Under the pieces are notes generated by a model, which saw only the letters and a program-made list of their open reading frames with translations, ran no database searches and was not told the origin of the DNA. This document shows positions 1-13,100 of a stretch of 64,000 nucleotides of DNA, one piece after another (position 1 is the first letter of the stretch; each line of letters begins with the position of its first letter). Made by a program: the position numbers and the translations under genes. This DNA is from Pseudomonas sp. KUIN-1 (lineage in GTDB: Bacteria; Pseudomonadota; Gammaproteobacteria; Pseudomonadales; Pseudomonadaceae). Location of the stretch: positions 2,976,001 through 3,040,000 of the forward strand of contig NZ_AP020337.1 of assembly GCF_009176725.1 (NCBI RefSeq), in the 5' to 3' direction.

Positions 1-1150
1 CGACTTCCAGGTCAGGTAATTGCAACAGCGAAGGCGGCGTATTATCCAGGCTCAACATCACCTGGAACAACGGGCTGTGGCTCATGTTGCGGGTTGGCTG
101 CAAGGCGCTCACCACTTGCTCGAACGGCAAGTCCTGATGATTGTAGGCAGCCAGCGTAAGGCTCTTGATCCGGTCGAGCATGTCGTTCAAACGCGTCTCT
201 CGGTCGGTTGCCACACGCAATGCCAGCGTATTGGCAAAGAAGCCGATCATTGGCTCCAGCTCGGGATGCTGGCGGTTAGCGACAGGCGTACCTACCACCA
301 CATCGGTCTGCCCGCTCAGGTGGCTCATGAGCATCGACCATCCTGCCAGCAGAACCATGAACGGCGTGCTGCCTTGAGCCTGGCTGAAGGCACGCAAGTC
401 GGCACTCAATGCTGGCGAAAACACATGCTCGACCATCCCGCCGGTATAGCTCTGGATGGCCGGGCGCGGACGGTCCAGTGGCAGATTCAACACACTTGGC
501 GCACCTTCCAGATGCTTGCGCCAGAAGTCGATCTGGGCCTGCAGGGCGGGGCCGTCGAGGGATTGCCGTTGCCAGGCGGCGTAGTCCACGTATTGCAGTG
601 GCAGCGCGGGCAGCGGGTCTTTCTGGCCTTGACTGAAGGCGGCGTAAAGCGCGCTCACTTCCTGAGCAAGGACGCTGTTGGACCAGCCGTCGGAGACGAT
701 GTGATGCAACGTGATCAACAGCACATGCTCAGCATCCGCAACCCGCAGCAAACGCCCGCGCAGCATCGGCCCCTTGGTCAGATCGAACAGTTGCGTGGCA
801 TTTTCCTGACCCAGACGGGCCAGGGTCGAAGTGCGCTCGTCACCGGACAGGTCGCGCAGATCCTGTTTCAACAACGGAAAGCGGCTATCGGCCGGGGCGA
901 TCTTCTGCACCGGTTCACCGTCCACCAGTTCAAAACGCGTGCGCAGGGTTTCGTGGCGGGCAACCAGGCGATCCAGCGTTGCCTCCAGGGCAGCGGTGTC
1001 AAGTGCCCCTGTAAGGCGCAACGCCATCGGCAAGTGATAGGCCGCACCCGCGGCGTGATCCAGGTGATCGAGGAACCACAAGCGCTGCTGGGAAAAGGAC
1101 AGCGGCAGACGGCCAGAGCGATTGGCCCTCGGAATCGATTGTGCTTCACC
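1..1150 (-). other. SyrE module 9 (partial): LCL-type C domain
   Basis: The boundary is approximate. After T8 a further LCL C domain begins (HHIVSDG) and runs off the window within its C-terminal half. In syringomycin synthetase it is followed by a T domain without an A domain and by a thioesterase. It would condense Asp8 with the 4-chlorothreonine delivered by SyrC. Confidence 0.8.
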
Positions 1151-4100
1151 TGGCGCTGCGGCGTTGACCAGTGAAGCCAGGCCACGCACGGTCGGGGCGT
1201 CGAAGAGTTCACGCAAGGTGATTCGTGTACCAAGTTTGCGCCGCAGTCGCGACAGCAACTGCACGGCGAGCAACGAATGACCACCCAGTTCAAGGAAGCC
1301 GTCGTTGCGACCTACCTGGTCCAGATGCAACAAGGCTTTCCATATCTCGGCGATGGCCTCTTCGGTTTCGCCTTGCGGCGCCTCGTAAACCTTGCTGGCC
1401 AACGCATCCTGACCGGGGGCCGGCAGCGCACGGCGGTCGAGTTTGCCGTTGGCGGTCAGCGGCAGGGCGTCCAGCTGGACGAAAGCGCTGGGCACCATGT
1501 ACTCCGGCAGATGCCTGAGCAATTCGCTGCGCAAGTGTTCGGCTGCCACCGATTCACCACAGACATAAGCGACCAGGCGCTGGCTGTCCGAATCACCCTG
1601 GCTGTCGTTGCGGGCAATCACCACCACCTCGCGGATGCCTGGTACGGCCAGCAGAACGTTTTCGATTTCACCCAGCTCGATACGGAAACCGCGAACCTTC
1701 ACCTGGAAGTCGTTGCGGCCCATGTATTCCAGCGTGCCGTCTGCCAGCCAGCGACCCAGGTCGCCGGTTTTGTAAAGCCGGGCGTTGGCGACATCGGAGA
1801 ACGGGTCAACGATGAAACGCTCGGCACTCAGCTCGTCACGGTTGAGGTAGCCACGGGCCACACCGCTACCGCCGATATGAATTTCCCCGGCGACGCCCAG
1901 TGGTGCCGGCTCGCCACGCGCATCCAGAACATGCACCTGGACGTTGGCAATAGGCCGGCCGATGCTTGGTTTTTCACCCAGGTCGCGGATCAGATCGATG
2001 GTCGCGTCCACTGTGCACTCGGTCGGGCCATACATGTTGTAGAAGCGGATGGTCGGGCAGTTACGCAGTTTCTCCCAGGTGCTGGCGTTGATCGCCTCAC
2101 CACCCAGCAGCACGCTGACCGGCTGATAGCTGCTGCGTTCCAGCAGACCGGCCGAGAGCAGGGTGTCGAGCTGCGACGGGGTGGAGTCGAAGGCATGAAC
2201 CTGATGCGCTTCGAGGAAGTCCAGCAGTTCGCTGCCGTTGGCACGCAGCAGTTGCGGGATGATCACCAGCTTGTGGCCAGAGAACAATTGCGAGATGCCT
2301 TTGATCGACATGTCGAAGAAGAAGCCGGCATTCAGCGCCACGGTGGCCGGTGTCGGGCAATGCTGATGGGTCGTGCGGGTCAGCACGTTCCAGAAGTTGA
2401 ACACCGAGCGGTGCTCGACCATGACACCTTTCGACTGGCCGGTGGAGCCTGAGGTGTAGATCACGTAGGCCAGGTTTTCCGCCGTCAGGCCGTCGACCAC
2501 GGGATTGGCGTCGAACGCCTGATCATCCGCCGCGAGCAGCGATTCAGCGCTGTCCAGCAGCATCAACGGCGTGTCGCCGACCGGCAGGCTGAGCGCGCCC
2601 TGCGTCAGCAGCGCGCGCGGCTGACTGTCCTGCAGCATGAAGGCCATACGGTCAGCAGGGTGGGCAGGGTCAATCGGCACGTAGGCGGCACCGGACTTGA
2701 GCACGCCCAGCAGGCCGACAATCATGTCCAGGCTGCGTTCGGCGCAGATGGCCACGCGCTCGTCCGGCTGCACACCGAGTTGCAGCAACTGCCGGGCCAC
2801 GTGGTTGGCGCGGCGGTTGAGCTGGCGATAGCTCAGTTGGCGGTCTTCATAGACCAGCGCTACGGCATCAGGATTGCGGCGGACCTGGTCTTCGAACAAG
2901 GCATGGATCGGTACGGCCGGTGCGAAGTCGCTGGCGGTGTCGTTGAAGTCGTTGAGCAGCAGCTGCCGCTCGGCTTGCGGAATCACTTCAAGACTGCTCG
3001 CCAGGCGTGCCGGATCCTGCTCAAGGGCGTTGACCAGCTCGGCAACCGCCTGACCGAGGTAGGCGGCAATCCGGTGCGGATCAATGCCATCTATAGACTG
3101 CGCGGTCAGCGAAAAGCCATTGGCCTCATTGGCTACGGCAATTTCGATCGGGTAGTTGGTACGGGTTTCGGAGCCCAGGAAATGAACACCTTCCTGCTCC
3201 TCGCCCATGTCCTCGATGTTTTCCCCGGCAGTGTTCACCAGATCACCGTGACGGCAATTGAGGATCACGGTGAACATCGGCAGCGATGCATCCACTGCGC
3301 TGCAGCGCTGCGCCAGGGCCAGAGGCGCCTGCTCGTGGGTCAGCAGCCCGCTCAGCTGTTGGTAGGCATCCTGAACGATATCGCGCACGCTGTTTTGTTG
3401 CAGGCGAATACGCATCGGCAAGGTATTGATGAACATCCCCAGCGCATGGTTGGCGCCGGAGGTGCCCTGGGAACGTCCCGAAAGCACGGTACCGAAAATC
3501 CCGTCGTCACAGCCGCTGGTGGCGGCCACCACCAACCCCCATGCCGCGTGGAACAGCACCGAGGTTGGTACGCCCTGGGCCCGTGCGGTGCTGTGGATCC
3601 GCGCGCTGAGATCGTCGCTCAGATCCTGCACCGAACGCAGGATTGTTGCATCGCCGCCACGCACATCGAGCACGCCGTAGGGCGCAGTGGTGGTATCGAC
3701 ATCGCCCAGCAGTTGACGGAAGTAGGCTTCATGTTCGGCCTGGGAAACACACGCGGCCCGGGCGATGAAGTTGCGGTACGGCTGGGATGGCGGCAGGGCG
3801 TCGGCGCGTCCGTCCATCACTGCCTGGATCTCGCCCATGATCAGGCGCAGGGTAACGTTGTCACTGATCAGGTGATGGTCCAGCAGTGCCATCAGCCACT
3901 TTTCCTGCCGGGTATCGTAAGTGATATACGCGGCTATCAGCGGTGCCTGTTGCAGGTCCAGGCGCATATGGTAGGTATTGGTGCGTTCGCGCAGCATCTG
4001 CAAGGCGTCTTCACCCGGCGCGGTGTCGAGCTGAATGACTGGCAACTGTGCCTGACGATGCACCACCTGCACCGGCTGCGGCAGACCCTGCCAGCGCAGG

Positions 4101-7100
4101 GAGCTGCGCATGATGTCGTGGCGGTTGATCACCACTTGCAGCGCGCCGAGGAATTTGTCGAGCAACGCACGGCTGTCGAACGTCGCTAGGGTGCGCATCA
4201 GGTAGGCGTCGCCTTCTGACTGCAACAGATGGTGAAACAGGATGCCTTCCTGCAGCGATGACAGTGGATAGATATCCTGAACATTGGCGACGCCGCCTGG
4301 CACATCGGCAACGATATGCTCCAGTTCCTGCCGGGTCAGTTTCACCAACGGCAGCATGTCCGGGGTCAGCGCCGTGCAATCGACGGGAATCAGGTTCGCC
4401 GGGGCGACCCGTTCCGCCGCAGTACCGCCCGCCAGGACCGCGGCCATGGCTTGCAGGGTTGGTGCCGAGAACACCGTACTCACGTCCAGCAACAAGCCGA
4501 TCTGACGCAAGCGCTCGATCAGGCTGATGACGAGGAAGGAGTGACCACCCAGTTCGAAGAAGTGATCCTGACGACCGACACGTTCAACCCCGAGCAATTC
4601 CTGCCAGGCAGCGGCCAGGGTCGTTTCGATAGCGCCTAGCGGTGCTTCGTAGTCACGACTCACCGTCGCGAACTGGTCCGGCGCGGGCAGGGCGGCACGG
4701 TCCAGCTTGCCGTTGGTGGTCAATGGCCAGGTTTCAAGGGTCACAAAGGCACTGGGCAGCATGTGTTCGGCCAGCACGCTGGCCAGTTGGCTGCGCAGCA
4801 GCGCTGACTCGGGAGCAGCGCCGTCCTCGGCAATCAGGTAGGCGACCAGGCGTTTGTCGCCGGGGCGATCCTCACGCACGATGACCATCGCTTCACGAAC
4901 GTCGGGGCAGGCGAGCAATTGCGCCTCGATTTCGCCCAATTCGATACGAAAGCCGCGAATCTTGATTTGCGAGTCATTACGGCCGACGTAGACCACGCCG
5001 CCGTCGCTGCGGTAGTGCGCAACGTCGCCGGTGCGGTAGAGCCGTGCGCCGCTTTGCAACGCATAGGGGTCGGCAATAAAACGTTCGGCATTCAGTTCCG
5101 TGCGGTTCAGGTAATGCCGGGCAACGCCGGCGCCGCCGATATAAATCTCGCCATTGACGCCCACCGGTACCGGCTGCTGATAGTCATCGAGGATACGCAG
5201 GCACAGGTCGTCCAGTGCCGGGCCGATCAGGCTTGGCATGGCGGTGTCGATTTCCGACTGGCTGATCGGGTAGTAGGTGGCATGCACGGTGATTTCCGTG
5301 ATCCCGTACATGTTCACCAGACGGGTACGCGACAGCGGTGTGCGTGCGGTCCAGGGCTGCAGGCTGCGGAAGTCCAAAGCCTCACCACCGAACACCACTT
5401 CACGCAGCGCATGCTCCTGCGGGCTGCGTTCGCGGGCCTGGATGAACTGGCGGAAAGCGCTTGGCGTCTGGTTCAGAACGGTGACCTGCTGCTCGCAGAC
5501 CAGCGCATAGAAGTCATCCGGCGAACGCGCCACCTCACTCGGGACGATTACCAGTTTGCCGCCGTAGCACAGCGCGCCCCAGATTTCCCAGACCGAGAAG
5601 TCGAAGGCGAAGGAGTGGAACAGCGTCCAGACATCCTCATGCCCGAAGTTGAATTGCCCGGCGGTGGCGTCGAACAGGCGGGCCACGTTGCCGTGCTCGA
5701 CCAGCACACCTTTGGGCAGGCCTGTCGACCCTGAGGTGTAAATGACATACGCCAAATGCTCGCGAGACAGTCCCAGCGCAGCAGGCTCAGGGTTGCGGTC
5801 CAGTGATTCATCTGCCAAATCGGCACTGTCGTTGTCCGCGCCGAGGGTCAGTACCGGCACGCTGTGTGCCGGCAGCACGTCAAGGCAGGCCGACTGGGCC
5901 AGCAACGCCACCGGCGCACTGTCTGTCAGCAGGTAGCCGAGACGCTCGGTGGGGTAAGTCGGGTCCAGCGGTACGTAGGCCGCACCGGACTTGAGCACGG
6001 CCAGCACTGCGCAGATCATCTGCGTACCACGCTCTGCGAGGATCGCCACCCGGTCATCGGGGCGCACGCCTTGGGCGAGTAGTTCATGGGCCAGGCGGTT
6101 GGCTCGGCGATTGAGCGCCTGGTAGCTCACCTCATGCCGGCCAAAGACCAGCGCGATGTTCTGCGGATGGGCGGCGGCGAACTGTTCAAAGCGCTGATGC
6201 ACCATCAGCCCCGAGGCGAATACCGCCTTGGGCTGCAGTAGCGCTGGCGAGGCCAGGCGCTGCGCCGGGCTGAGCAACGGCAGGCCGAGCACAGGTTGCG
6301 CGACATCCTCGACCATCGCTTCCAGCAGCGTATGGAAATGCTGGGCAAAACGCTCGACGGTGGAGCGATCGAAGAGATCGCTGGCGTATTCGATGACCCC
6401 GTTCAGGGCGCCGTTTTCGCTAGCCAGGGTCAGCATCAGGTCGAACTGCGCGGTTTCATGGGCTTGTAGCACGGGGTGCAGGCTAAGGCCCGGCAGCTTC
6501 AACTCGCCGCCGATGCTGGTGTTATCCAGCGACAGGGCGACCTGACACAGCGGGCTATGACTCATCGAGCGTGGCGGCTGCAAGGCTTCGATCACTTGCT
6601 CGAATGGAATGTCCTGATGCTCATTGGCCGCCAGCGTGGTCTGGCGGACCTGTTCCAGCAGTTGCGCCACGCTCGGGTTCTGCGTCAGATCAACGCGCAG
6701 GGCCAGGGTGTTGACGAAGAAACCGATCAGGTTCTCGGTTTCGGTGCGGCCACGGTTGGCGCTCGGCACACCTATCACCACATCGCGTTCGTTGCCCAGA
6801 CGGGCCATAAGCACCGACCAGGCACTGAGCAGGCCCATGAACAAGGTGACGTTATGGGCCTGGCAGAAGCGCTCCAGACGCTGATGAAGCGCTGCGTCGA
6901 TCGTCACGGGTACAGCGCCGCCGCGGTAGCTTTGCACCGCCGGACGTGGCCGGTCGGTGGGCAGCGACAGCAGCGTCGGCGCGCCACCCAGGTGCTCACG
7001 CCAGAAATCGGCCTGCTCGGCAAGGCGCTCGCCTGTAAAGGTGCGGCGTTGCCAGGCGGCGTAGTCGGCGTATTGGATTGACAGGGCCGGCAGCGGGTCC

Positions 7101-10100
7101 GACCGCTGCTCAGTGAAGGCCTGGTAGAGGGCGGTGAACTCGTTGATCAGCACCCCCACCGACCAGCCGTCGGAGATGATGTGGTGCTGGGTGATCAGCA
7201 ACATGTGCTCATCATCCGCCAGGCGCAGCAGACGCCCGCGAATCAGCGGGCCCTGGCGCAGGTCAAACGGCGCAGCGGCCTCGCTGTCGGCGATGCGTGA
7301 AGCGTTGAGGCTGGCCTGTTCATAAGGCTGCGAGCGCAAGTCGTCTTCTGCCAGGGCGAAACCGCTGTCCGCCGCAGCGATGACCTGCACCGGCTGTTCA
7401 CCGTGCAGCTCGAAGGTGGTGCGCAGGCTTTCATGACGTGCAACCAGACGGTCGAGCGCAGCCTTGAGCGCGCGGTGATCCAGCTCGCCGCGCAGCAGCA
7501 GCGACATCGGCATGTGGTAAGCACTGCTGGCACCAGGGTCGAGCCTGTCGAGGAACCATAGACGCTGCTGGGAAAAGGACAGTGCCAGCGGCGCGTTACG
7601 CTCGATGGGTTCGATGCTGTCGGAATCGACCGTTTGCAGGCCGTCGACCACCTTCGCCAGCTCGGCCACGGTCGGGTGATTGAACAGCTGGCGCAGCGCC
7701 ATGTCACCGTTCAGTTGCTGACGCACACGGGAAACCAGTTGCGCAGCCAGCAGCGAATGACCGCCAAGCTCGAAGAAGCCGTCATGACGACCCACGCGTT
7801 CAAGGCCCAGCAGTTCCTGGAATATTTCCGCCAGGGCCTGTTCGGTGGCACCTTCCGGCGCAACGTAGGTTCGCTCGAACATCGCATTCAGGTCGGGGAC
7901 CGGTAACGCCTTCTGATCAACCTTGCCATTGAGCGTCAGCGGCAAGGCATCCAGGCGTACGAACACACTCGGAACCATGTACTCCGCCAGATCGGCACTC
8001 AATTGCGCACGCAGATCCTCCGGATCAGGTGCATCAACGCCCGCATGCACGGTGTAGTAAGCCACCAGACGGGTGTCACCCGGGCTGGCTTCATGCGCCA
8101 CCACCACGGAGTTGCGAACGCCGTCGCACAAATGCAGGACGCTTTCGATTTCGCCAAGCTCGACGCGGAAGCCGCGGACCTTGACCTGCCCATCGTTACG
8201 CGCCAGGTATTCAAGGTTACCGTCCGGCAACCAGCGCGCCAGGTCGCCGGTGCGATAGAGTCGCGCGCCGGCCTGCTGGCTGAACGGGTCTTCGCTGAAA
8301 CGTTCAGCGGTCAGCTCCGGGCGGTTCAGGTAGCCGAGTGCGACGCCTGTGCCACCGATATAGATCTCGCCGACCACGCCCATCGGCACCGGCTCGCGGC
8401 GGGCGTCAAGCACATAGACCCGCACGTTGGCGTTGGGCTTGCCAATCGGCAGGCTGAGGGTGTCAGGCAGTACATCGAAGATTTCGTAGCTGGTGGCACA
8501 GGTGGTGCCCTCGGTCGGGCCATAGCCGTTGAACAGGCGTACCTGAGCGGAGTGCTCCCGGACCCGACGGAACGAGGCCGGATCAGCGCGCTCGCCGCCA
8601 CACATGATCATACGCAGGCCTGCCAGGGCCTCGGGAATCAACCCGGCATACAGGTTGAACAGGGCGGTCGAGCTGATCATGGCTGTTACACCATGGCGCT
8701 TGAGCAGGGCGGCGAAGGCCACCGGCTCAAGCAGCACCTGCGGCTCGATAATCACCGACTGGCCGCCATTGAGCAATGCACCCCAGATTTCCGGAGTGCT
8801 GGCGTCGAACGCCGGGTTGGACGAAAACGCCACACGGTCCTCGGCGGAGAAGTCGTAGTAGCCGTTGTCCTGAACCAGCCGCACAATGCCGTTGTGGGTC
8901 ACGATCACGCCCTTGGGCACACCGGTGGAGCCAGAGGTGTAGATGATGCACGCGGGGGTCTCGCCTGCGACTTCAGTTGCAGGCACGACTGGCTCTTGGT
9001 TCAGCGCTGACAGCTCCAGTGTGTCCAGATCCAGCCTTGGCGTCATGTCAGGTGCCGTCAGGTCGCTACGGCTCAGCAGCATGATGGCTTCGCTGTCCTC
9101 GAGCATGAAGCGCAGGCGCTCTTCAGGGGCCAGACGATCCAGCGCCAGATAAGCCGCGCCGCATTTGAGGGTGGCCAGCATGCTGGCCAGCAATTCCACC
9201 GAACGATCCAGCAGAATCGCCACCCGGGTTCCCGGTCCCACACCGTGTTTGCGCAGGTGCTGAGCCAGGGCATTGGCGCGGCTGTCGAGTTCAGCGTAGG
9301 TCAGTGTCTGCTCACCCTGGCGGACGGCAATTGCCTGCGGTGCAGCTTCGGCATGGGCCTCGAACAAGCGATGCATCAACTGACCGACAGGGTAGGTGCG
9401 CTCTGTGGCATTGATATCCTTCAGCAGGTACTCGCGCTCGGCAGTGTCGAGCAACGGTACCTGTTCCAGCACTTGCTGATCATCGGCCGCCATAGCCTCC
9501 AACAAGCGCAGGAAGTAGCCTCGATACCGACGCATGGTGCTTTCGTCGAACAGTGCCGTGGCGTACTCCAGCGTGCCGATCAGTTGCCCGTCCACCTCGC
9601 CGATGTCCAGCGCCAAGTCGAACTTTGCCGTATCACCGGCCACTGCGACGCCTTGCAGGGTCAGGTCGCCGAGCACCAGCGCGGTGTCCTCGTTGTTTTG
9701 CCATGACAGCATGGCCTGAAAAATCGGGCTGTGGGACAGGCTGCGTTGCGGTTGAACCACTTCAACCACTTGTTCGAACGGCAGGTCCTGATTTGCCTGG
9801 GCAGCCAGAGTTCGCTGTTTGACTTGTCGTACCAGCGCTTCGACGCTCGGCGTGCCTGAGAGGTCGACCCGTATAGCGAGGGTGTTGACGAAGAAGCCAA
9901 TCAGGTTCTCCACCTCGGCGCTCATACGGTTGGCCACCGGTGTACCGATCACCACGTCATCCTGACCGGACAGCCGTCCCAACAGCGCGGCCCAGGCGCC
10001 CATGACGGTCATGAACAGACTGCTGCCGTGGCGTTGGCTCAAGGTCTTGAGGCCACGGGTCAATTGTGTATCGAGCACCAGTTCCAGCGTCTGCCCGCTG

Positions 10101-13100
10101 TAGTCCTGTTGCGCCGGACGTGGTCGGTCGGTCGGCAGGGTCAGCAAGGCCGGCGCACCAGCCAGGGCCTGCTGCCAGTACTGACGCTGTTGTTGCAGCA
10201 CGTCGCCACTCAACCAGTCACGCTGCCACAGTGCGTAGTCGACGTATTGCACTGGCAAGGCCGGCAGTGGATCATCCGCACCCTGGCGGAAGGCGTCGTA
10301 AAGGGCACCCAGCTCGCGATTCAACACCCCGGTTGACCAGCCATCGGAGACGATGTGGTGCATGGTCACCAGCAACACGTGGTCGTCATCGGCCATGCGC
10401 ACCAGACGCCCGCGCACCAGTGGTCCATTGACGAGGTCGAAGTGCTCGCTGGCCTCTTGTGCCGCGATGGCGAGCAGCTTGTCTTCGGCATCGGTCTGCC
10501 CGGCCAGTACCTGCAGTTGCAGTCTGAAACCTGTTTCTGCGGCAGAGATACGCTGCTCCGCAGGCTGTCCCTGCTCTTGGACAAAGGTCGTGCGCAGCGC
10601 CTCATGGCGGGCCACGATACGGTCCAGTGCGCGTTGCAGCGAAGCCTGATCAAGGTTGCCACGCAGACGCAGTCCCGCCGGAATATGGTAAGCGGCGCTG
10701 CCACCTTCCAGTTGCGCGAGGAACCATAGGCGCTGTTGGGCAAACGACAGCGGTAGCGCACCCGAACGTTGCACAGGCTTGATCGCCACGCGAGCGTTGT
10801 CCTGCGTGTTGCCCAGCCGCTCGGCGAACTGCCGCAGCACCGGTGCCGCGAAAAACACTGACGGTGAAACCTCCAGATTCAATTGCTGACGAACCTGAGC
10901 CAGTACGCGCATGACCAGCAATGAATGACCGCCGAGCGCGAAAAAGTCATCATGACGGCCGACTTGTGCGACGCCCAGCACATCGGCCCAGATTGCGGCG
11001 ATTGCCGTCTCCAGCGGGCCATCGGCTGCTTCGAAATCATGCTGATCGAAGGCGTCGGCATCCGGCTCGGGCAACGCTCTTCGATCCAGTTTGCCGTTGG
11101 CGCTCAGCGGCAATGCGGCCATGCGCACGAACGCTGCCGGGATCATGTATTCCGGCAGGTTGAGTTGCAGTTGCTGGCGCAGCGCGCGCGGGGTCAGGGC
11201 AGGGCCAGACTCGTCGCGAGTGGCATATTCCACAAAATACGCGATCAGTTTCGGCGTGCCGCCGCTGTCCTCGCGAATCACGACCAGGCTTTCGCGCACA
11301 CCTGCAACCTCGGCCAGGCGTGCTTCGATTTCGCCCAGCTCCAGACGCAGCCCGCGCAGCTTGGCCTGGGAGTCGTTGCGGCCGAGGAATTCGATATTGC
11401 CATCAGCCCGGTAGCGCGCCATGTCGCCGCTGCGGTACAGCCGTTCGCCCGCCACGAAGGGGTTGTCCATGAAGCGTTCGGCAGTCAGTTGCTGCAAATT
11501 CAGATAGCCGCGAGCAATACCCGCGCCGCCGATATACAGCTCGCCCGCGACACCCGGCGGAACCGCTTGGCCAAGCTCATCGAGCAGATAAATCCGCGTA
11601 TTGGCCAATGCCCGACCAATCGGCAAGACCCCGTCGACCTGGCTGGTTGCCTCGAACTCGAAGCAGGTGCTGTCGATACTGGCTTCAGTGACACCGTAGG
11701 CCTGGACGATCTGCACGTGATCGCCACAAAGCTTGCGCAGTTGCCGGGCGCTGTGCGCGGTCCAGATATCCGAACCACAGACCACTGTGCGCATGAACGA
11801 CAGGTCGTGCCCCGTCTCTTCCACCCAGCCCAGCAATGCGTTGAGTACGGCTGGCACGAAATCCGCAAATCCGATCGACTCCTCGCTCAACAGGCGGTAA
11901 AGCGCAGGCGGGTCCATCAATGTCTCGCGTGGGCACAGTACCAGTGTGCCGCCGAAAGCCAGAGAGCGGATCAGGTCGGCGCTGAACACATCGAAGGAAA
12001 ACCCGGCCATCTGCAAGTGATTGAGTGGCGCGTGCAGTGCGTACAGTTGCTCCCACGCCGCGCTGACGGCGAACAATCCGCGATGCTCGACCATTACGCC
12101 TTTCGGCACGCCGGTGGAGCCCGAGGTGTAGATCACGTACGCCAGATTGTGCGCACCGAGTGTTTCCACCACCGGGTTGTCGCCACGCTCGGAGAGGGTG
12201 GTGCGCTGATCCTCATCGAGCAGCACCAGCGGCAAGTCCAGCGTCGGCAGATGCGCCTGCACATCACGCTGGGCCAACAGTGCCGACGGCGTACTGTCTT
12301 CAATCATGTAGGCCAGGCGCTCGGCGGGGTAAGCCGGATCCAGTGGCACATAAGCAGCACCGGCCTTGAGCACACCGAGCACGCCGATCAGCATTTCCAC
12401 GCCACGCTCGACGCAGATCGCCACCCGATCATCCGGTTTGATTCCCAGGCTGATCAGATGGTGAGCCACACGGTTGGCCTGACGGTTCAATTCGGCATAG
12501 CTCAAGCGCTGCGCCCCGAAGGCCACGGCGATGGCGTCGGGCTGCGCCTGAACCCTTTCTTCGAACAACTGATGAATCGTGCGATCCTGAGGGAAGGGCG
12601 CCTCTGTTGCGTTGAGGCCTGCCAGCAAATGTTCACGTTCGTCGGCACCCAGCAAGGCTACGTGCTCCAGCACCTGCTGGTCGTCGGCGACCATGGCCTC
12701 CAGCACACGCTGGAAGTAGCCCAGATAGCGCCGCATGGTGCTCTCGTCGAACAACGCTGTGGCGTACTCCAGCGTGCCGACCAGTTGCTCATCCACCTCG
12801 GCCATGTCCAGCGTCAGGTCGAATTGGGCAGTATCAGCGGCCAATTCGATGCTTTTCAGAGTCATGTCGCCGAGCGTCAGATCAGACGCCTCGTTGTTTT
12901 CCCACGACAACATGGCCTGGAAAATCGGGCTGTGGGACAGGCTGCGTAGCGGATTGATGACTTCCACGACTTGTTCGAACGGCAAGTCCTGATGCGCCTG
13001 GGCATCGAGAGTCTGCTGCTTGACCCGCGCCAGCAGCGTCTCTGCCGTGGGCTTGTCACTGAGGTCGACGCGGATGGCCAGAGTGTTGACGAACAGGCCC

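Noticed and set aside
10925..12949. Long open frame on the plus strand opposite syrE (674 aa), and similar ones at 14045-16171 and 17387-18745
   Set aside because: They run antisense to clear NRPS domains, have His/Gln/Arg-rich composition typical of GC-rich shadow frames, and recur wherever the modules are duplicated.
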